Below are positions 24,536-33,635 of a DNA stretch of 64,000 nucleotides, in pieces (within the stretch, counting starts at the first letter, position 1; every line of letters begins with the position of its first letter). This DNA is from Pantoea cypripedii. GTDB lineage: Bacteria > Pseudomonadota > Gammaproteobacteria > Enterobacterales > Enterobacteriaceae. The notes beneath the pieces are model-generated. The model saw nothing but the letters and a program-made list of their open reading frames with translations, had not been told where the DNA came from and did no database searches. A program made the position numbers and the translations under genes. Where the stretch lies: positions 248,001-312,000 of the forward strand of contig NZ_MLJI01000003.1 of NCBI RefSeq assembly GCF_002095535.1, read 5' to 3'.

Positions 24536-26128
24536 TTGCTGGCGACGTTCATTATCGCATTGCGCGAAGGTCTTGAAGCTGCACTAATCGTAGGTATTAT
24601 CGCCGCTTTCTTACGCAAAAATGGCAAACCGCTGACCGCCATGTGGGTGGGCGTGGTATGTGCTGTCATTCTCTCCCTTGCCGTCGGTTTTGTACTGAAC
24701 CTGACTGAAAATGCGTTACCGCAGGCGCGTCAGGAGATGATGGAATCCATCATCGGCCTGGTCGCAGTGTTCTTTGTCACCGGCATGGTGATGTGGATGA
24801 ACTCCCATGCTCACAACCTGAAGCGTCAGCTGGAAACCGAAGCCGCAGAGGCGATAACACGCTCCAGTGCGATGGCGCTGGCGAGCATGGCCTTTTTGTC
24901 GGTGCTGAAAGAAGGCTTCGAGACCAGCGTCTTTTTACTGGCGACGTTTTCTGCTTCGCAATCGGCCACCTGGGCGGCGATAGGTGCGGTGCTGGGCTTG
25001 CTGGTGGCGGTGCTGGTGGGATGGGGCATTTATGCCGGTGGGATTCGTATTAACCTGTCCCGTTTCTTCCGTTTTACGGGTCTGTTCCTGATTCTGGTTG
25101 CCGCCGGATTAATTATCTCCGCCTTACGCAGTGCGCATGAAGCTGGCTGGCTCAATGCCGGGCAGCAGCGTGTTGCCGACCTCACCTGGCTGGTGACACC
25201 GGGCACGGTGCAGTCTGCATTGATCACCGGGGTACTCGGCATCCCGGCCGATCCCCGGCTGGTGGAGTTCGCGGGCTGGCTGATTTACATCGTCGCCGTT
25301 GCGGCCCTGATCTACTGGCCAGCACACCTGCGACCTGCGCCCAAGCGAGCGGCGCAGTTTACCACCGTGACCGGGGCAGGCCTGGCGCTCACCGCGTTGC
25401 TGCTGTTTCTGGTTTACCCGGCACCGAATGCTGATATTCCCGATGAAATTCCGCTGGTGAGCCGCACGTCGCAGCAAACCGTAGGCCATATCAGTAGCCA
25501 GCCTGCTGCGGGCAAACCCCAGTTTGCCGTTACCCTTGAGGGGCTACCTGCCGCAGCGCTGACGGTGCCTGATGATCAGTTAAGCAAAGTCACCACTTCC
25601 GGTAAGCAGGAGTGGCAGGCGGATTACAGCTATGAGCCAGCCGACGCCAGCTCGCCACTGACGCTGGATCAGGTGATGGAAGCCTATGGCAACCGCATTC
25701 CGGTGGGATTAAGCCCGGCGCAGCATCCTGGCCCGTATCAGGCGAAATGGACGGTGAATTGCAGCGTGGACGCTACCATGATGCGTGGCGTAGTGGTAAC
25801 CGCAGAATCGCACTCGTCAACCTATATCACTTTATCCGGCAGTGGCCTGCAATCGCCGCGCACCATTAGCGCCCGCGCCCGTAATGCAGAAGCGGGCTGC
25901 GACTGGCAAATCAGCCCGGCGTTTTCGCAGGATATCGAGCAGCGCCTGCGTGATGCGGTGGCTGCGCAGGATGTCTACCACTTCTGGGCTGTTATTTTAC
26001 CTTCGCTTTTTGCCATTCTGGCCTTCACCTGCTTTTTCTCAGCCAGTCGTCAGTTCAGACGACTAAAAGGTGTTCGTGCCCGAGGACGCAGCAAACAGGG
26101 ACTGCTGGACAGTTCAACTCACCAATGA
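24536..26128 (+). CDS. efeU: EfeU/FTR1-type iron permease with C-terminal extension
   Basis: A 530-residue inner-membrane iron transporter. The N-terminal half has seven hydrophobic segments and two iron-exchange motifs, REGLE (residues 10-14) and the variant KEGFE (125-129). The second half (about 300-490) is a soluble, probably periplasmic domain ending in another transmembrane segment (about 495-512), making it nearly twice the E. coli protein (276 residues). The start is TTG at 24536, with GGAG 9 nt upstream; this gives the family N-terminus MLATFIIALREGLEA. First gene of a Fur-controlled efeUOB operon. Confidence 0.9.
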   Translation: MLATFIIALREGLEAALIVGIIAAFLRKNGKPLTAMWVGVVCAVILSLAVGFVLNLTENALPQARQEMMESIIGLVAVFFVTGMVMWMNSHAHNLKRQLETEAAEAITRSSAMALASMAFLSVLKEGFETSVFLLATFSASQSATWAAIGAVLGLLVAVLVGWGIYAGGIRINLSRFFRFTGLFLILVAAGLIISALRSAHEAGWLNAGQQRVADLTWLVTPGTVQSALITGVLGIPADPRLVEFAGWLIYIVAVAALIYWPAHLRPAPKRAAQFTTVTGAGLALTALLLFLVYPAPNADIPDEIPLVSRTSQQTVGHISSQPAAGKPQFAVTLEGLPAAALTVPDDQLSKVTTSGKQEWQADYSYEPADASSPLTLDQVMEAYGNRIPVGLSPAQHPGPYQAKWTVNCSVDATMMRGVVVTAESHSSTYITLSGSGLQSPRTISARARNAEAGCDWQISPAFSQDIEQRLRDAVAAQDVYHFWAVILPSLFAILAFTCFFSASRQFRRLKGVRARGRSKQGLLDSSTHQ

Positions 26129-26158
26129 TATTGCCTGAAAAACAAACAGGAAGGCACG

Positions 26159-27373
26159 ATGAAGACAAAACCGTTCACCAAAAAATATGCGCTCATTGCG
26201 GCAGGGATTTCCGCGGCTCTGCTGCTTTCGGTTGATGCGCAGGGCGCAACGCAGGCACCTGTGAAAAACGGTGTTTCGCAGGTCAATATCACCATGACCA
26301 GTGAAGGCGATGGCACCTGCCATATCGACCACACCACCGCGAAAGCCGGTCCGGTCACCTTTACCGTCGTGAATAAAACTGCGACGTCACTGACTGAGCT
26401 GGAGCTGCTGAGCGACAACCGTATTCTCGGTGAAAAAGAGAACCTGGCACCGGGCCTGCCGGCGGTGAAATTCACCCTGACGCTGGACGGTGGCACTTAT
26501 CAGATTTATTGCCCCGGCGCGAAGCAGGAGCTGACTAACTTCACCGTGACGGGCAAGAGCGCGGCGGCACCATCAGGTAGCGCAGCGACCTTACTCAACG
26601 AAGGTGCGAAAGGTTATGGCGCTTATGTCAGCGGCGTGGTCGATGCCATGGTGGTGGCGGTCGATCGTCTGAAGGCGGATATCGACGCGGGCGACCTGGA
26701 AAAAGCCAAAGCGGACTATGCCAAAGCGCGTCCCTTCTATGAACGTATCGAATCTGATGTCAGTGGTTTCGTGCTGCCGGGCTTCAAAGCCACCGATAAT
26801 GCGGGCAACCTCGACTATCTGATCGACATGCGCGCGTCTAACCTCGACCCGAAAGTGGGCTGGCACGGTTTCCATGCGATTGAACGCGACCTGTTTGAGA
26901 AAGGCGCTATCACCGCAGAAACCAGGCAAACTGCGGCGGAACTGCAAACCAATGTCGGTAAACTGGACAAGCTGATCAAATCCATCAACTTCAAACCGGA
27001 AGACCTGGCGAATGGCGCGGCGGATCTGCTGGAAGAAGTACAAAGCACCAAAATCAGCGGTGAAGAAGAAGCGTTCAGCCATCTTGACCTGATCGATTTC
27101 GCTGGCGACATCGAGGGGGCCGAGCAGGCATTTGCCTTCCTGAAACCGGGCCTGGAAAAAATCGATCCCGACCTGACCAAACGCGTGAGCGATCAGTTCG
27201 CTGCGGTACATGCATTACTGGAAACCTACCGTGACCCAGCGATTCCGGGGGGGTATAAATACTACACCGCCGAGCTGAAAGCCTCCGATGGCGCAAAACT
27301 GAGCCGTGCGGTGCAGGCGTTGCAGGAACCTTTGTCAAAAATCGCTGAAAAAGTGGCAACCAGCGGAAAATAA
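26159..27373 (+). CDS. efeO: EfeO iron uptake protein (cupredoxin plus M75 domain)
   Basis: A 404-residue periplasmic protein. Signal peptide (ALIAAGISAALLLSVDAQGA), an N-terminal cupredoxin-like domain (about 38-132, with CHIDHTT and YCPGA as potential metal ligands), and a C-terminal M75/imelysin-like helical domain with HGFHAIE, whose HxxE (H239, E242) is the family metal motif. It delivers iron to EfeU with EfeB. It lies 30 bp after efeU and 3 bp before efeB. Confidence 0.95.
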   Translation: MKTKPFTKKYALIAAGISAALLLSVDAQGATQAPVKNGVSQVNITMTSEGDGTCHIDHTTAKAGPVTFTVVNKTATSLTELELLSDNRILGEKENLAPGLPAVKFTLTLDGGTYQIYCPGAKQELTNFTVTGKSAAAPSGSAATLLNEGAKGYGAYVSGVVDAMVVAVDRLKADIDAGDLEKAKADYAKARPFYERIESDVSGFVLPGFKATDNAGNLDYLIDMRASNLDPKVGWHGFHAIERDLFEKGAITAETRQTAAELQTNVGKLDKLIKSINFKPEDLANGAADLLEEVQSTKISGEEEAFSHLDLIDFAGDIEGAEQAFAFLKPGLEKIDPDLTKRVSDQFAAVHALLETYRDPAIPGGYKYYTAELKASDGAKLSRAVQALQEPLSKIAEKVATSGK

Positions 27374-27376
27374 TCG

Positions 27377-28642
27377 ATGAACGATAAGTCAAAACCGGCC
27401 AGGGAGGCCGGTAATTTCACCCGACGCGATTTGCTGAAAGGGGCGGTGGCCAGTGCGCTGGCCGTTCCGGCCATCAGTGCAGCGCATGGACAGAATGAAG
27501 CGATCCACAACCCTGAGGATCGCGTTGATCTTTCTCGTGAGCATGCTTTTTATGGCACTGCGGGTCAGGTGGGCATTGAGACGCCACCGCAGCGTCATAT
27601 TATGTTTATGACCTTTGATTTAACCTCGCATAATCCGCGAGATTTGCAGGTTTTGCTGGCGCGCTGGTCATCCGCCATTGCGCAAATGATGCGTGGCGAA
27701 ACCATAGGTCAGGTAGAACCGACCCGCACCAGCGGCGTGGGCAATGATACCGGCGAAGCGATGGATCTGGGACCCGCCTCGTTGACCGTCACCGTGGGCC
27801 TCGGGCCGCGTATTTTCAGCGAAGCGATGGGGCTGGCGGATAAAAAGCCAACGCTGATGCGTGAATTGATTCAGCTGCCAAGCGACAATTTCAGCCCGGA
27901 ACTGACCGGCGGTGATCTCTCCATTCAGGCTTGTGCGGATGACCCGCAGGTGGCTTACCATGCGGTACGCAACCTGGCGCGTATCGCCAAATCGACGGGC
28001 ACGGCGGCCACGCGCTGGTCGGTATTGGGCTTTGGTCGTGCCTCGGCAGGGAAAGGGCAATCGACGCCGCGTAACCTGTTTGGTTTCAAAGACGGCACGC
28101 GCAATATCACCGAAAAAACCGATTTTAATCGCCATGTGTGGATCAAAGATGATGGCCCGGTCTGGCAGCAGCAGGGTACTTACCAGGTGGTGCGGAAGAT
28201 TCGCATGCACATTGAAAACTGGGATACCGACCGCGTCAGCGATCAAAACAATGTGTTTGGCCGCCATAAGCTTTCTGGCGCACCGCTCAGCGGGCACAAA
28301 GAGTTTGATCAGCCTGATTTTGCAGTAAAAGATCAAAGCGGAGAACTCGTTATTCCGGCAACGGCGCATATCAGCCTGGCCGCGCATGAGAATAACAAGG
28401 GCATTCGGATACTGCGTCGTTCCTACAATTATACCGATGGTCTTAATAACCTTGGCTTGCTGGATGCGGGGCTGCTGTTTATCAGTTATCAGAATGATCC
28501 GGCGCACTTTGAAACACTACAGGCCAAACTGGGCGCGGCAGATGCGCTGAATGAATATATTTCACATATTGGTTCCGGCATTTTCTTTATTCCACCGGCA
28601 CCGGCTGAAGGTTCCTATATTGGCGCTGAGTTATTCAGCTAA
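27377..28642 (+). CDS. efeB: EfeB DyP-type heme peroxidase
   Basis: A 421-residue Tat-exported deferrochelatase/peroxidase. The Tat signal has FTRRDLLKG (twin Arg at 16-17) and a hydrophobic stretch to AAHG. The DyP motif GFKDGTRN carries the catalytic Asp, and the proximal heme His lies in the C-terminal half. In the EfeUOB system it oxidises ferrous iron or releases iron from heme. A strong hairpin follows the stop. Confidence 0.95.
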   Translation: MNDKSKPAREAGNFTRRDLLKGAVASALAVPAISAAHGQNEAIHNPEDRVDLSREHAFYGTAGQVGIETPPQRHIMFMTFDLTSHNPRDLQVLLARWSSAIAQMMRGETIGQVEPTRTSGVGNDTGEAMDLGPASLTVTVGLGPRIFSEAMGLADKKPTLMRELIQLPSDNFSPELTGGDLSIQACADDPQVAYHAVRNLARIAKSTGTAATRWSVLGFGRASAGKGQSTPRNLFGFKDGTRNITEKTDFNRHVWIKDDGPVWQQQGTYQVVRKIRMHIENWDTDRVSDQNNVFGRHKLSGAPLSGHKEFDQPDFAVKDQSGELVIPATAHISLAAHENNKGIRILRRSYNYTDGLNNLGLLDAGLLFISYQNDPAHFETLQAKLGAADALNEYISHIGSGIFFIPPAPAEGSYIGAELFS

Positions 28643-28649
28643 ATAACCA

Positions 28650-28682
28650 CACATCGCCAGGAGAAGCGTACCTGGCGATGTG
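28650..28682. terminator. Bidirectional terminator-type hairpin
   Basis: CACATCGCCAGG and CCTGGCGATGTG form a perfect 12-bp stem with a 9-nt loop between the convergent efeB and DUF1471-like genes. No U tract. Confidence 0.6.
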
Positions 28683-28693
28683 TCTCACGCGCG

Positions 28694-28999
28694 TTAGCCA
28701 TATGCCACTTTGTCATTGATGTGATACAGCGTTGCGGTGGCCGCCATCACATGCTGACCCTCATTGCCATGCTTATGGGAATCCACATTGGTGATGTGGT
28801 AACCCACTGCACCGGCTTCCAGGGCCTTTTTCACAAAGGCGTCGTTGAGTTCTTCCATTGATGTCACCCAGCTCACGCTGGTCACGCCTACGGGGTGGAT
28901 CGACGCAATTTCACGGTGAGACAATCCTGAGCGGACCAGTACCGGATTAATTGTCTTTTCGGTAAAAATAGAAATGATGTCATTCACTAATGCTTTCAT
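28694..28999 (-). CDS. DUF1471 (YdgH/BhsA/McbA)-like small protein without signal peptide
   Basis: A 101-residue protein. The C-terminal part has the DUF1471 pattern: SVSWVTSMEELNDAFVKKAL, then GAVGYHIT and a final MAATATLYHI strand. Most members are secreted stress or biofilm proteins with signal peptides; this one starts MKALVNDIISIFTEK and has none. The ATG at 28999 is preceded by GAGGAG at ideal spacing, so a longer exported form is unlikely. Function unknown. Confidence 0.65.
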   Translation of the reverse strand: MKALVNDIISIFTEKTINPVLVRSGLSHREIASIHPVGVTSVSWVTSMEELNDAFVKKALEAGAVGYHITNVDSHKHGNEGQHVMAATATLYHINDKVAYG

Positions 29000-29383
29000 A
29001 TCTGACTCCTCAAACGCTACTGTTAAGCCAGTTATACGTATGGTATCGGGTTGTTGTCGTTTAATCTTCGTTGATAAAAATCGACGGTTGCGCACGGCAG
29101 GTAATCACCACCGTTAGGAATAATAAATACCTTTTAGCTGGATGACTTTTAGCTTTAACTGCTAATTAACACGCAAGAAACCTTCTGCCACAACTCAATT
29201 AACTTTGTGCGAATATTTTTTCATTTGATTACAATTAGCGGCGGCGACAGCGCCTAACAACATCACTTCGCACCATATTATAAATAAGTTGTTAAGCATT
29301 GGTTTAATGTGGGTTTGCCTGATGAGAAGTATGTAAATATTTCTCCATGCCACATCATAATAAACATTCTCTACGTCCGATTG

Positions 29384-29410
29384 GCCCAAAATGAATTTGG
29401 GCTTTTTTTT
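29384..29410 (+). terminator. Intrinsic terminator with no upstream gene
   Basis: GCCCAAA-ATGAA-TTTGGGC followed by eight T: a textbook rho-independent terminator on the plus strand. No plus-strand gene ends before it since efeB, whose own hairpin is at 28650. It could end a small RNA or act as an attenuator ahead of zinT. The remaining 29000-29383 stretch is AT-rich with no clear gene. Confidence 0.7.
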
Positions 29411-29491
29411 GCCCGGCCTGCTGTGCGGCGCTTTTTGTCCGTCTTTTCCTCAGTTAGCAGGATGTGTCTGAGCAAACTTTGCGTTACAAAT

Positions 29492-29506
29492 TGTTATGAT
29501 ATAACA
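29492..29506. promoter_or_regulatory. Zur box upstream of zinT
   Basis: TGTTATGATATAACA, a near-perfect palindrome matching the enterobacterial Zur core (GTTATaaTATAAC). It lies 34 bp before the zinT start. Confidence 0.8.
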
Positions 29507-29539
29507 TCACTATTTTGGCCAATGGAGAGTTCAGTTGTG

Positions 29540-30187
29540 ATGGGTACATTTAAAAAAATAGCGTTATCTCTGGGACTTATGACCATCAGCGTTCAGGCGT
29601 TTTCACACGGCGATCATGCGCATGGCAAACCCCTGACGGAGAAGGAGCAGCAGGCGGCAAACGGGATTTTTGCTGATCATGACGTGCAGGACAGGACGTT
29701 ATCAGACTGGGAAGGGGTGTGGCAGTCGGTTTACCCTTTACTGGTCAATGGCGACCTCGACCCGGTGCTGCGAAAAAAAGTGGAGAAGGACAACAGCAAA
29801 ACCTTCGCCCAGATCAAAGAGTATTACCGCAAAGGTTATGCCACCAATGTAGATACCATTGGTATTGAAAATGGGGTGATGGAATTCCACATCGGCGATC
29901 AATCCAGTTCCTGCCATTACGCCTATGATGGGCACAAAATTCTGACCTATGCCTCGGGCAAGAAAGGCGTTCGTTATCTGTTTAGCTGCAAGGACGCCGC
30001 CAGCCACGCGCCCAAATACGTTCAGTTCAGCGATCACATCATCGGCCCACGTCAGTCGTCCCATTTTCATATTTTTATGGGCAACACCTCACAGCAGGCG
30101 TTGCTGAAGGAAATGGACAACTGGCCAACCTACTATCCGTGGCAGATGCAAAAGGCTGAAGTGGTGGACGAGATGCTGCACCACTAA
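29540..30187 (+). CDS. zinT: ZinT zinc-binding periplasmic protein
   Basis: A 215-residue lipocalin-like periplasmic zinc chaperone made under zinc starvation (also called YodA). Signal peptide [20 protein letters not shown]; the mature N-terminus has the His-rich HGDHAH (residues 23-28). Downstream are [13 protein letters not shown] and the metal ligands in [16 protein letters not shown] chose the ATG at 29540, although the frame is open far upstream. The Zur box at 29492 supports the assignment. Its last 4 bp overlap the end of the convergent esterase gene. Confidence 0.95.
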   Translation: MGTFKKIALSLGLMTISVQAFSHGDHAHGKPLTEKEQQAANGIFADHDVQDRTLSDWEGVWQSVYPLLVNGDLDPVLRKKVEKDNSKTFAQIKEYYRKGYATNVDTIGIENGVMEFHIGDQSSSCHYAYDGHKILTYASGKKGVRYLFSCKDAASHAPKYVQFSDHIIGPRQSSHFHIFMGNTSQQALLKEMDNWPTYYPWQMQKAEVVDEMLHH

Positions 30188-31092
30188 ACCCGGCGCGATA
30201 GCCACTTTTCATACAGGCCCGGCCACGCCACGGTAGGGGTGCCGGGCCTTCCCATACCAAAGCCATGTCCACCCCGGCTGTAACGATGTAACTCAACGGC
30301 AACGTGCTGCTGTTGACAGGCGTGTTCCATAATCAGGGTGTTTTCAGGGTTTGATACCGGGTCATCCTCTGCCTGTACCAGAAAAAAAGGCGGTGACTGA
30401 GGACGCACATAACTTTGCACTGACCAGGCCGCATTCTCTGCGGCAGATGCATGCGGGCCAACCAAAATCCGGTGGGTGGAGGTGTGGGTGTAGGGTTGCT
30501 CAAGCGTGATGATGGGATAAATCAGTGCAGCCCGGTCAGCACGGGCTGGCAGCTGGTCGAGATCATCCAGTGGGGCATAGGAAGGAAAATCAGGGCGGGT
30601 TGCGGCCAGCCCGAGAAGGTGAGCGCCCGCCGAAAAGCCCAGTACGCTGACCTGTTTTTCGCGTTGCCGAACCATCCGCAGCGCCCGTTGCGCATCCTGT
30701 AGTGAGACCCTGTTGCCATCTTTCCATCCTTCACCCGGCAAACGATAGCTGAGTACATAAGCAGCGATACCGCGTGCCACCAGCCACTCAGCAGCAGGCC
30801 ACGCCTCTTTACCCATCTCAATGCGTTTATAGCCACCGCCCGCAGCGATCAGCACGGCCTGACCACGCGCAACCGCTGGCCTGATCACCGTCAGGGTGGG
30901 GAGGGCGATATTGCGCTGAGCACCGGTTGCGGAAATGCTCAGGTTGCCAGTCGGTCCGCCACCGCCGGGCGGTTGTCCCTGCCACAGAGGAATGACTTCA
31001 CGTGAAACTGCCGGGGCGGCAAAAGCCAACCGGGTATGCCCCGCAACGAAAACGCTGGCAGCAAGCCCGGTCAGAAAGTGGCGACGATTCAT
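30184..31092 (-). CDS. Exported alpha/beta-hydrolase (esterase/acetyl xylan esterase-like)
   Basis: A 302-residue serine hydrolase with a Tat-like signal ([18 protein letters not shown]). The nucleophile elbow is GFSAGAH, preceded by the oxyanion strand [12 protein letters not shown]. The acid lies in [11 protein letters not shown] and the His in [12 protein letters not shown]. These match the BD-FAE/Axe-type carbohydrate esterases that deacetylate plant polysaccharides or oligosaccharides. Export and plant association fit, but the substrate is inferred. Confidence 0.85.
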   Translation of the reverse strand: MNRRHFLTGLAASVFVAGHTRLAFAAPAVSREVIPLWQGQPPGGGGPTGNLSISATGAQRNIALPTLTVIRPAVARGQAVLIAAGGGYKRIEMGKEAWPAAEWLVARGIAAYVLSYRLPGEGWKDGNRVSLQDAQRALRMVRQREKQVSVLGFSAGAHLLGLAATRPDFPSYAPLDDLDQLPARADRAALIYPIITLEQPYTHTSTHRILVGPHASAAENAAWSVQSYVRPQSPPFFLVQAEDDPVSNPENTLIMEHACQQQHVAVELHRYSRGGHGFGMGRPGTPTVAWPGLYEKWLSRRV

Positions 31093-31382
31093 AGCAACTC
31101 CTTGTTAATGCGACAGACCTCCATCCCGCCATACAATCCGGGAGAAATGATGAAGTATTCAGCCCGCTGTGTAACAAAATGAATCGCGGGATCATCGTGG
31201 TGCTTATTTGTTGTCTGTTTGTTGCCTGGAAATTAATCGATTTCACAATGGGTTATCATTTAGTGCTATTCCCCCTGTGAATATGAGGTGTTTTATAAAA
31301 ACCTGTTAACAGTTTTGAAACTTAACCGGTAGGATGTTACCCGTAACTTTATTGTTCCTTTCGCATTAACATCAGGTAACCC

Positions 31383-31949
31383 ATGAAACGACAAATTCCA
31401 GCTGAAACCGTTTCTGTAACCAAAAATGGAACCGGTTCCACTCGCAGGGAATTCCTCTTTGCGACCCTTGGTCTGACACTCACCGGTGCGGTCGCCACCC
31501 TGCCGGGCAGGGCCTTCGCCGCCAGCGTCCTCAGTGCCAGCGATGCAGTGAAGGAGTTCATCAGCATTTCCCAGGCCATCACCGAACATAAGCATCTGGA
31601 TACCGTGCTGGCCGCGCGTTTTTTTCAGGCATTCAGTCAGCGTGATGCGCAGTTTGGCCCGCGTCTCACCCAGTTGGCGCGGCTGCTGCAACCTGGCATG
31701 AGCGCGCAGCAGTTGCTGGATCAGGCCGATAATGCCGGTCTGCACGATTTCCTCTACCAAATCGTTACCGCCTGGTACACCGGTACGGTGGGGAATGACT
31801 ATCACGGCACCCTGGTCGCCTATAAACAGGCGCTGATGTATCAAACCGTCAGCGATGGCCTGATTGTGCCGACTTATTGTGGTAACGGTCCGATCTGGTG
31901 GACCGCACCGATTCCGGATGAGCACAGCAGTCTGATTGACTCGCTATAA
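31383..31949 (+). CDS. Dehydrogenase small subunit (FAD-SLDH/gluconate 2-DH subunit 3 type)
   Basis: A 188-residue periplasmic subunit with a Tat signal (STRREFLFATLGLTLTG, cleavage near RAFA). It resembles the small subunit of membrane-bound FAD dehydrogenases for sorbitol, gluconate or 2-ketogluconate, which helps export the folded flavoprotein by hitch-hiking. Ending PTYCGNGPIWWTAPI is typical. First of three genes, 30 bp before the GMC subunit. Confidence 0.85.
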   Translation: MKRQIPAETVSVTKNGTGSTRREFLFATLGLTLTGAVATLPGRAFAASVLSASDAVKEFISISQAITEHKHLDTVLAARFFQAFSQRDAQFGPRLTQLARLLQPGMSAQQLLDQADNAGLHDFLYQIVTAWYTGTVGNDYHGTLVAYKQALMYQTVSDGLIVPTYCGNGPIWWTAPIPDEHSSLIDSL

Positions 31950-31979
31950 ATTTCCCTTTCATAAAAAACGACGAAAATC

Positions 31980-33635
31980 ATGAAAAAACCGATTTTTTCT
32001 GCGCAGGGTGATGCTGCCGCAGACATTGTTATTGTTGGCTCCGGAGTGGTGGGTGGCTTGATGGCGAATGAGCTGGTCAGCCAGGGCTATTCCGTACTGG
32101 TACTGGAAGCAGGTTTACGTATTGATCGTGCACAGGCAGTGGAAAACTGGCGCAACATGCCGTTTGCTAACCGTGCTGGCTCTGATTTTCAGGGGTTATA
32201 TCCGCAATCGAAATTTGCCCCGGCGCCGCTTTATTTCCCACCGAATAATTATGTGAATGTCACCGGCCCGGATGCTGGCAGCTTTCAGCAGGGCTACCTG
32301 CGAACCGTTGGCGGCACCACCTGGCACTGGGCGGCATCGTGCTGGCGTCACCACCCCAGCGATTTTGTGATGCAGTCAAAATATGGTGTGGGTCGCGACT
32401 GGCCAATCAGCTATGACGAGCTGGAACCCTGGTATTGCCGTGCGGAAAGCGAAATTGGCGTGGCAGGTCCGAACAATGTGGCGATGCAATCGCCGTCGGA
32501 GCGTAGCCAGCCTTACCCGATGGATATGGTGCCTTTCGCCCACGGTGATAATTATTTTGCCAGCGTGGTTAACCCGCATGGCTACAACCTGGTGCCTATC
32601 CCCCAGGGACGCAGCACGCGCCCATGGGAGGGCCGTCCTACCTGCTGTGGTAACAATAACTGCCAGCCCATTTGCCCGATCGGGGCGATGTACAACGGTA
32701 TCCACCACATCGAACGTGCGGAGCGCGCCGGTGCCGTGGTGCTGGCCGAAGCCGTGGTTTACAAAATTGATACCGACGGTAATAACCGCGTGACGGCAGT
32801 GCACTGGAAAGACAGCTCCGGCGCATCACATAAAGCCACCGGCAAAGCCTTTGCGCTGGCCTGCAACGGTATTGAAACGCCACGTCTGCTGCTGATGGCG
32901 GCGAACGGCGGCAACCCGAATGGTATTGCTAACGGTTCGGATATGGTGGGACGTAACATGATGGACCACTCTGGCTTCCATTGCTCGTTCCTGACCGAAG
33001 AACCGGTGTGGCTGGGTCGTGGCCCGGCACAAAGCAGCTGCATGGTGGGCTATCGCGATGGTGACTTCCGCCGCGACTACTCCGCTAACAAAATGATTCT
33101 TAACAATATCTCGCGCGTAGTTGCTGCGACGCAGCAGGCGCTGAAAAAAGGGCTGGTCGGGAAAGCGCTGGATGAGGAAATCCGTTACCGCTCGATTCAC
33201 AGTGTCGATATTTCTATCAGTCTCGAACCGCTGCCAGACCCGGAAAACCGTCTGACCTTAAGCAAAACCCGCAACGATCCGCATGGCCTGCCTTGCCCGG
33301 ATATCTATTACGACGTCGGCGATTATGTGCGTAAAGGTGCTGAAGTTTCCCACGCCCAGCTGGAGCATATTGGCCAGCTGTTTAATGGCAAGGAGTTCAC
33401 CATCAGCAAAGGACTGAATGCCAATAACCATATTATGGGTGGTGTGATCATGGGTAAAAGCGGCAAAGACGCGGTGGTGGATGGTAACTGCCGCGCCTTT
33501 GATCACGAAAATCTGTGGCTGCCGGGTGGCGGAGCGATCCCGTCAGCGAGCGTGGTGAACAGTACCCTGACGATGGCGGCTCTGGGTTTGAAAGCGGCAC
33601 AGGATATCGCCCAGCGGATGAGGACAATGGCATGA
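31980..33635 (+). CDS. GMC-family flavoprotein dehydrogenase, large subunit
   Basis: A 551-residue FAD-dependent oxidoreductase. The dinucleotide motif VGSGVVGG is at residues 19-26, the GMC signature region GGTTWHWAASCWRHHP follows at about 116-131, and the C-terminal catalytic HE-x-N equivalent is NNHIMGG plus VNSTLTMAALG. It carries no signal of its own, as expected when the Tat-bearing small subunit exports it. It oxidises a sugar or sugar acid in the periplasm (gluconate, 2-ketogluconate or sorbitol class) and passes electrons to the cytochrome subunit. Its stop overlaps the next ATG (ATGA). Confidence 0.9.
   Translation: MKKPIFSAQGDAAADIVIVGSGVVGGLMANELVSQGYSVLVLEAGLRIDRAQAVENWRNMPFANRAGSDFQGLYPQSKFAPAPLYFPPNNYVNVTGPDAGSFQQGYLRTVGGTTWHWAASCWRHHPSDFVMQSKYGVGRDWPISYDELEPWYCRAESEIGVAGPNNVAMQSPSERSQPYPMDMVPFAHGDNYFASVVNPHGYNLVPIPQGRSTRPWEGRPTCCGNNNCQPICPIGAMYNGIHHIERAERAGAVVLAEAVVYKIDTDGNNRVTAVHWKDSSGASHKATGKAFALACNGIETPRLLLMAANGGNPNGIANGSDMVGRNMMDHSGFHCSFLTEEPVWLGRGPAQSSCMVGYRDGDFRRDYSANKMILNNISRVVAATQQALKKGLVGKALDEEIRYRSIHSVDISISLEPLPDPENRLTLSKTRNDPHGLPCPDIYYDVGDYVRKGAEVSHAQLEHIGQLFNGKEFTISKGLNANNHIMGGVIMGKSGKDAVVDGNCRAFDHENLWLPGGGAIPSASVVNSTLTMAALGLKAAQDIAQRMRTMA

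Noticed and set aside
27668..28507. 279-codon open frame opposite efeB
   Set aside because: Antisense shadow of an unambiguous DyP peroxidase gene, with no recognisable motif.
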